Shown piece after piece: positions 61,849-64,000 of a stretch of DNA of 64,000 nt. The stretch is from Stenotrophomonas maltophilia (GTDB taxonomy: Bacteria > Pseudomonadota > Gammaproteobacteria > Xanthomonadales > Xanthomonadaceae), in contig NZ_CP015612.1 of NCBI RefSeq assembly GCF_002138415.1, positions 1,900,001-1,964,000 on the forward strand. The letters run 5' to 3'. How positions within the stretch are numbered: position 1 is the first letter of the stretch; each line of letters starts with the position of its first letter. A program made the translations under genes and the position numbers. The notes beneath the pieces were generated by a model, which was given only the letters and a program-made list of their open reading frames with translations, made no database searches and was not told where the DNA came from.

Positions 61849-63380
61849 CACAGATCGAACTTGATGCCCTGGGCCAGCGGCAGCGAATCCGAATAGTTGA
61901 TGGTGTTGGTTTGGCGACGCATGTAGACCTTCCACGCATCCGAGCCGGACTCGCGGCCACCGCCGGTGTCCTTCTCGCCACCGAAGGCACCACCGATCTC
62001 CGCACCGGACGTGCCGATGTTGATGTTGGCGATGCCGCAGTCGCTGCCGGCGGCCGACAGGAACTTCTCGGCGGTCTTCAGGTTCTGGGTGAAGATCGAA
62101 GACGACAGGCCCTGCGGCACGCCGTTCTGCATGTCGATGGCTTCGTCGATGCTGTCGTACGGCATCACGTACAGGATCGGCGCGAAGGTTTCATGCTGGA
62201 CCACGGCGTCGCTGTTCTTCAGGCCGGAGACGATCGCCGGCAGCACGAAGTTGCCGGCGCGGTCGATGCGGGTGCCACCGGTCTCGATGGTGCCGCCGGC
62301 CGCCTTGGCCTGGGCGATGGCATCGAGGAACTGCTGCACGGCGCCGTCGCTGTTCAGCGGGCCCATCAGGTTGGCGGCATCGGTCGGGTCGCCGATCTTG
62401 CCTTCCACCTGCTTGTAGGCCTTGACCAGGGTGGCCAGTACGTCGGCGTAGATCGAGCGGTGCACGATCAGGCGGCGGGTGGTGGTACAGCGCTGGCCGG
62501 CGGTACCGACCGCACCGAACACGATGCCCGGCACGGCCAGCTTCAGGTCGGCGGTTTCGTCCAGGATGATGGCGTTGTTGCCACCCAGCTCCAGCAGGCA
62601 GCGGCCCAGGCGGCGCGCAACCTTTTCGTTGACGGTGCGGCCGACCTGGGTCGAGCCGGTGAAGCTGATCAGCGGCACGCGACGGTCATCGACCATTTTC
62701 TCCGACAGCGCGGTGCCGGCATCGTTGATCAGGAAGAAGATGTCCGGGAAGCCGGCTTCGCGCAGAGAGTCGTTGCAGATCTTCAGCGAGGCGATGGCGG
62801 TCAGCGGCGTCTTGTTGGACGGCTTCCAGATGCACACGTCGCCGCAGATGGCGGCCAGGAACGAATTCCAGCTCCACACCGCGACCGGGAAGTTGAAGGC
62901 CGAGATGATGCCGACCAGGCCCAGCGGGTGGTACTGCTCGTACATGCGGTGGCCGGGGCGCTCGGAATGCATGGTGTAGCCGTACAGCATGCGGCTCTGG
63001 CCCACTGCGAAATCGGCGATGTCGATCATCTCCTGCACTTCGCCGTCGCCTTCGGGCTTGCTCTTGCCCATTTCCAGGGCGACCAGCGAACCCAGGGCGT
63101 CCTTGTGCTTGCGCAGCGCCTCGCCGCACAGGCGCACGGCTTCACCGCGGCGCGGGGCCGGCGTGGTGCGCCAGACCTTGAAGGCTTCCTGGGCGCGGGC
63201 GACGACGGTCTCGTACTCGGCCTCGGTGGTCGCGCGGACCTGTGCGATCGGCTCACCAGTGGTCGGGTTGACCGGGGTGATCAGCTCACCAGCGGTCGCG
63301 CTCGACCACTCCCCGTTGCCCAGGTACGTGCCAGCGTTGATCGCGTCCAGGCCAAGGGACTTGAGCAGCTCGGAAGACAT
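61848..63380 (-). CDS. amaB: ALDH7-type aldehyde dehydrogenase (piperideine-6-carboxylate dehydrogenase-like)
   Basis: A 510-residue NAD-dependent dehydrogenase. [20 protein letters not shown], the catalytic Glu in [12 protein letters not shown], the catalytic Cys in [13 protein letters not shown] and [19 protein letters not shown] match the ALDH7/AmaB group, which oxidises aminoadipate semialdehyde in lysine degradation. The [20 protein letters not shown] segment is typical. The start is [12 protein letters not shown] at 63380. It leads a two-gene operon with the SDR. Confidence 0.92.
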   Translation of the reverse strand: MSSELLKSLGLDAINAGTYLGNGEWSSATAGELITPVNPTTGEPIAQVRATTEAEYETVVARAQEAFKVWRTTPAPRRGEAVRLCGEALRKHKDALGSLVALEMGKSKPEGDGEVQEMIDIADFAVGQSRMLYGYTMHSERPGHRMYEQYHPLGLVGIISAFNFPVAVWSWNSFLAAICGDVCIWKPSNKTPLTAIASLKICNDSLREAGFPDIFFLINDAGTALSEKMVDDRRVPLISFTGSTQVGRTVNEKVARRLGRCLLELGGNNAIILDETADLKLAVPGIVFGAVGTAGQRCTTTRRLIVHRSIYADVLATLVKAYKQVEGKIGDPTDAANLMGPLNSDGAVQQFLDAIAQAKAAGGTIETGGTRIDRAGNFVLPAIVSGLKNSDAVVQHETFAPILYVMPYDSIDEAIDMQNGVPQGLSSSIFTQNLKTAEKFLSAAGSDCGIANINIGTSGAEIGGAFGGEKDTGGGRESGSDAWKVYMRRQTNTINYSDSLPLAQGIKFDL

Positions 63381-63801
63381 GCAGACTCCTGTGTTTCGTT
63401 ACGTTGTTTGGCGCCATCGCGGGCAGGTGGGGGACGCGATGAACAGAACCGCCGATGGTAGCAGAGGGAGGTTGCTGGGCTTTGGTGCGGTGCGGGGTGG
63501 GTTGAGCGCCAGCAAACCGACATGAAGTGCGCAATGGCGTTCATTTTTTGACGTGAAATGACTCATGTCGATGCAAATCGACACATAGAAATTCATCAAT
63601 GATTTCAGTGAGATATGGCTATTCCGGGGTGCTCGCTTGGGCCCGCACTCTGTCGAAATTCCTATCTTTTGGCTCAATCTTCATTCACAATTCCTCCACA
63701 TTTGATTGACACAACCTCGATGATTCCGTGCCGGCTGGGGAGTCCATGCACGTGGATGCAGGCAATTCCGCGTCCCGTCGAGCCGAGAATGGAGAAGTGC
63801 G
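63381..63801. promoter_or_regulatory. AT-rich leader with a TGTCGAT palindrome
   Basis: A 421-base stretch upstream of both the ALDH gene and the right-edge gene. Around 63540-63720 it is much more AT-rich than the rest of the window and contains TGTCGAT-GCAA-ATCGACA (63566-63583), a perfect 7-base-arm palindrome. It probably holds the promoter and operator of the gene starting at 63802. No coding sequence supported. Confidence 0.45.
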
Positions 63802-64000
63802 TTGCTACATGGATCAGTAGAAGATCTTTCCGCAGAGCGGGCCCGGGTGGGTCGCCGCCGCGTCGAAGCCCGGGCTGCCCTGGAGTTGGGGCTGCGCTTG
63901 GGCGACATGCTGCTGCTGCCGGGCATGGCAGTTCTTTCCCACATTCTGCTGTACGGAACAGGCGCGCCGGATTCATCCCAGCGCATCGTGTTCGGCGCGG
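63802..64000 (+). CDS. N-terminus of a membrane protein, possibly a sugar transferase, cut by window end
   Basis: An open frame from TTG 63802 (GGAG 7 nt upstream) through the right edge, 66 codons. After a basic helix (LSAERARVGRRRVEARAA) comes a hydrophobic segment, LGLRLGDMLLLPGMAVLSHI, then LLYGTGAPDSSQRIVFGA. This start resembles GumD-like undecaprenyl-phosphate sugar transferases, which have a short cytoplasmic tail before helix 1. It is a weak match based on layout and cannot be confirmed without the missing part. Confidence 0.4.
   Translation, partial: MLHGSVEDLSAERARVGRRRVEARAALELGLRLGDMLLLPGMAVLSHILLYGTGAPDSSQRIVFGA

Noticed and set aside
61842..63461. 539-codon plus-strand frame opposite the aldehyde dehydrogenase
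   Set aside because: Shadow frame; the ALDH gene shows all catalytic motifs.

Overview
The window reads as chromosomal DNA of a Stenotrophomonas, most likely the S. maltophilia complex. The flanking DNA is very GC-rich with dense, short-spaced genes. It carries many GTAG-headed hairpins of the SMAG family typical of S. maltophilia, and two chromosomal aminoglycoside phosphotransferases of types reported from that species (APH(3')-II and APH(9)). All functional calls come from reading the sequence; no database search was run.

Layout. 1-2.1 kb: two LysE-type exporters and an AraC regulator. 2.2-10.6 kb: housekeeping genes (rhodanese-MoeB protein, CPA2 antiporter, folD, guaB, a lipoprotein gene, guaA). 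10.65-18.6 kb: an accessory island of visibly lower GC directly behind the guaA terminator. It holds a decayed IS3 transposase, an unrecognised ATGA-coupled two-gene operon (634 aa + 597 aa, the second with a possible nuclease-like N-terminus), a 209-aa orphan, and an integron-cassette remnant: a clear attC site, a membrane coiled-coil gene, a frameshifted gene and a degenerate second attC. No integrase gene is in view. 18.6-31 kb: a small hypothetical gene behind a strongly structured element, a LysR/DJ-1 pair, lipoprotein and membrane genes, an M1-like peptidase, a 3-hydroxybutyrate dehydrogenase-like SDR, an ArsR/SRPBCC operon, oleate hydratase and a GlxA-type regulator.

31-41.7 kb: nine tightly spaced genes on one strand (TonB receptor, FMN reductase, DUF3088 protein, two flavin monooxygenases, M20 deacylase, GNAT acetyltransferase, fused ABC permease-ATPase, binding protein). 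The enzyme set matches the Bacillus ytm/yxe logic for salvaging sulfur from S-modified cysteines: acetylate, oxidise and cleave, deacetylate. An outer-membrane receptor has been added. This is the most coherent pathway in the window.

41.8-64 kb: a discoidin-domain glycosidase-like protein with a LacI-type operator, a small two-gene module with an operator-like palindrome over its promoter, an MBL hydrolase/TetR pair with twin operators, a GGDEF-EAL gene split by an in-frame TGA, SDR/GNAT/ArsR-rhodanese genes, the two phosphotransferases, a DMT exporter-murB-pyrD-methyltransferase run, an SDR overlapping an ALDH7-type aldehyde dehydrogenase gene, and an AT-rich leader before a truncated membrane gene at the right edge.
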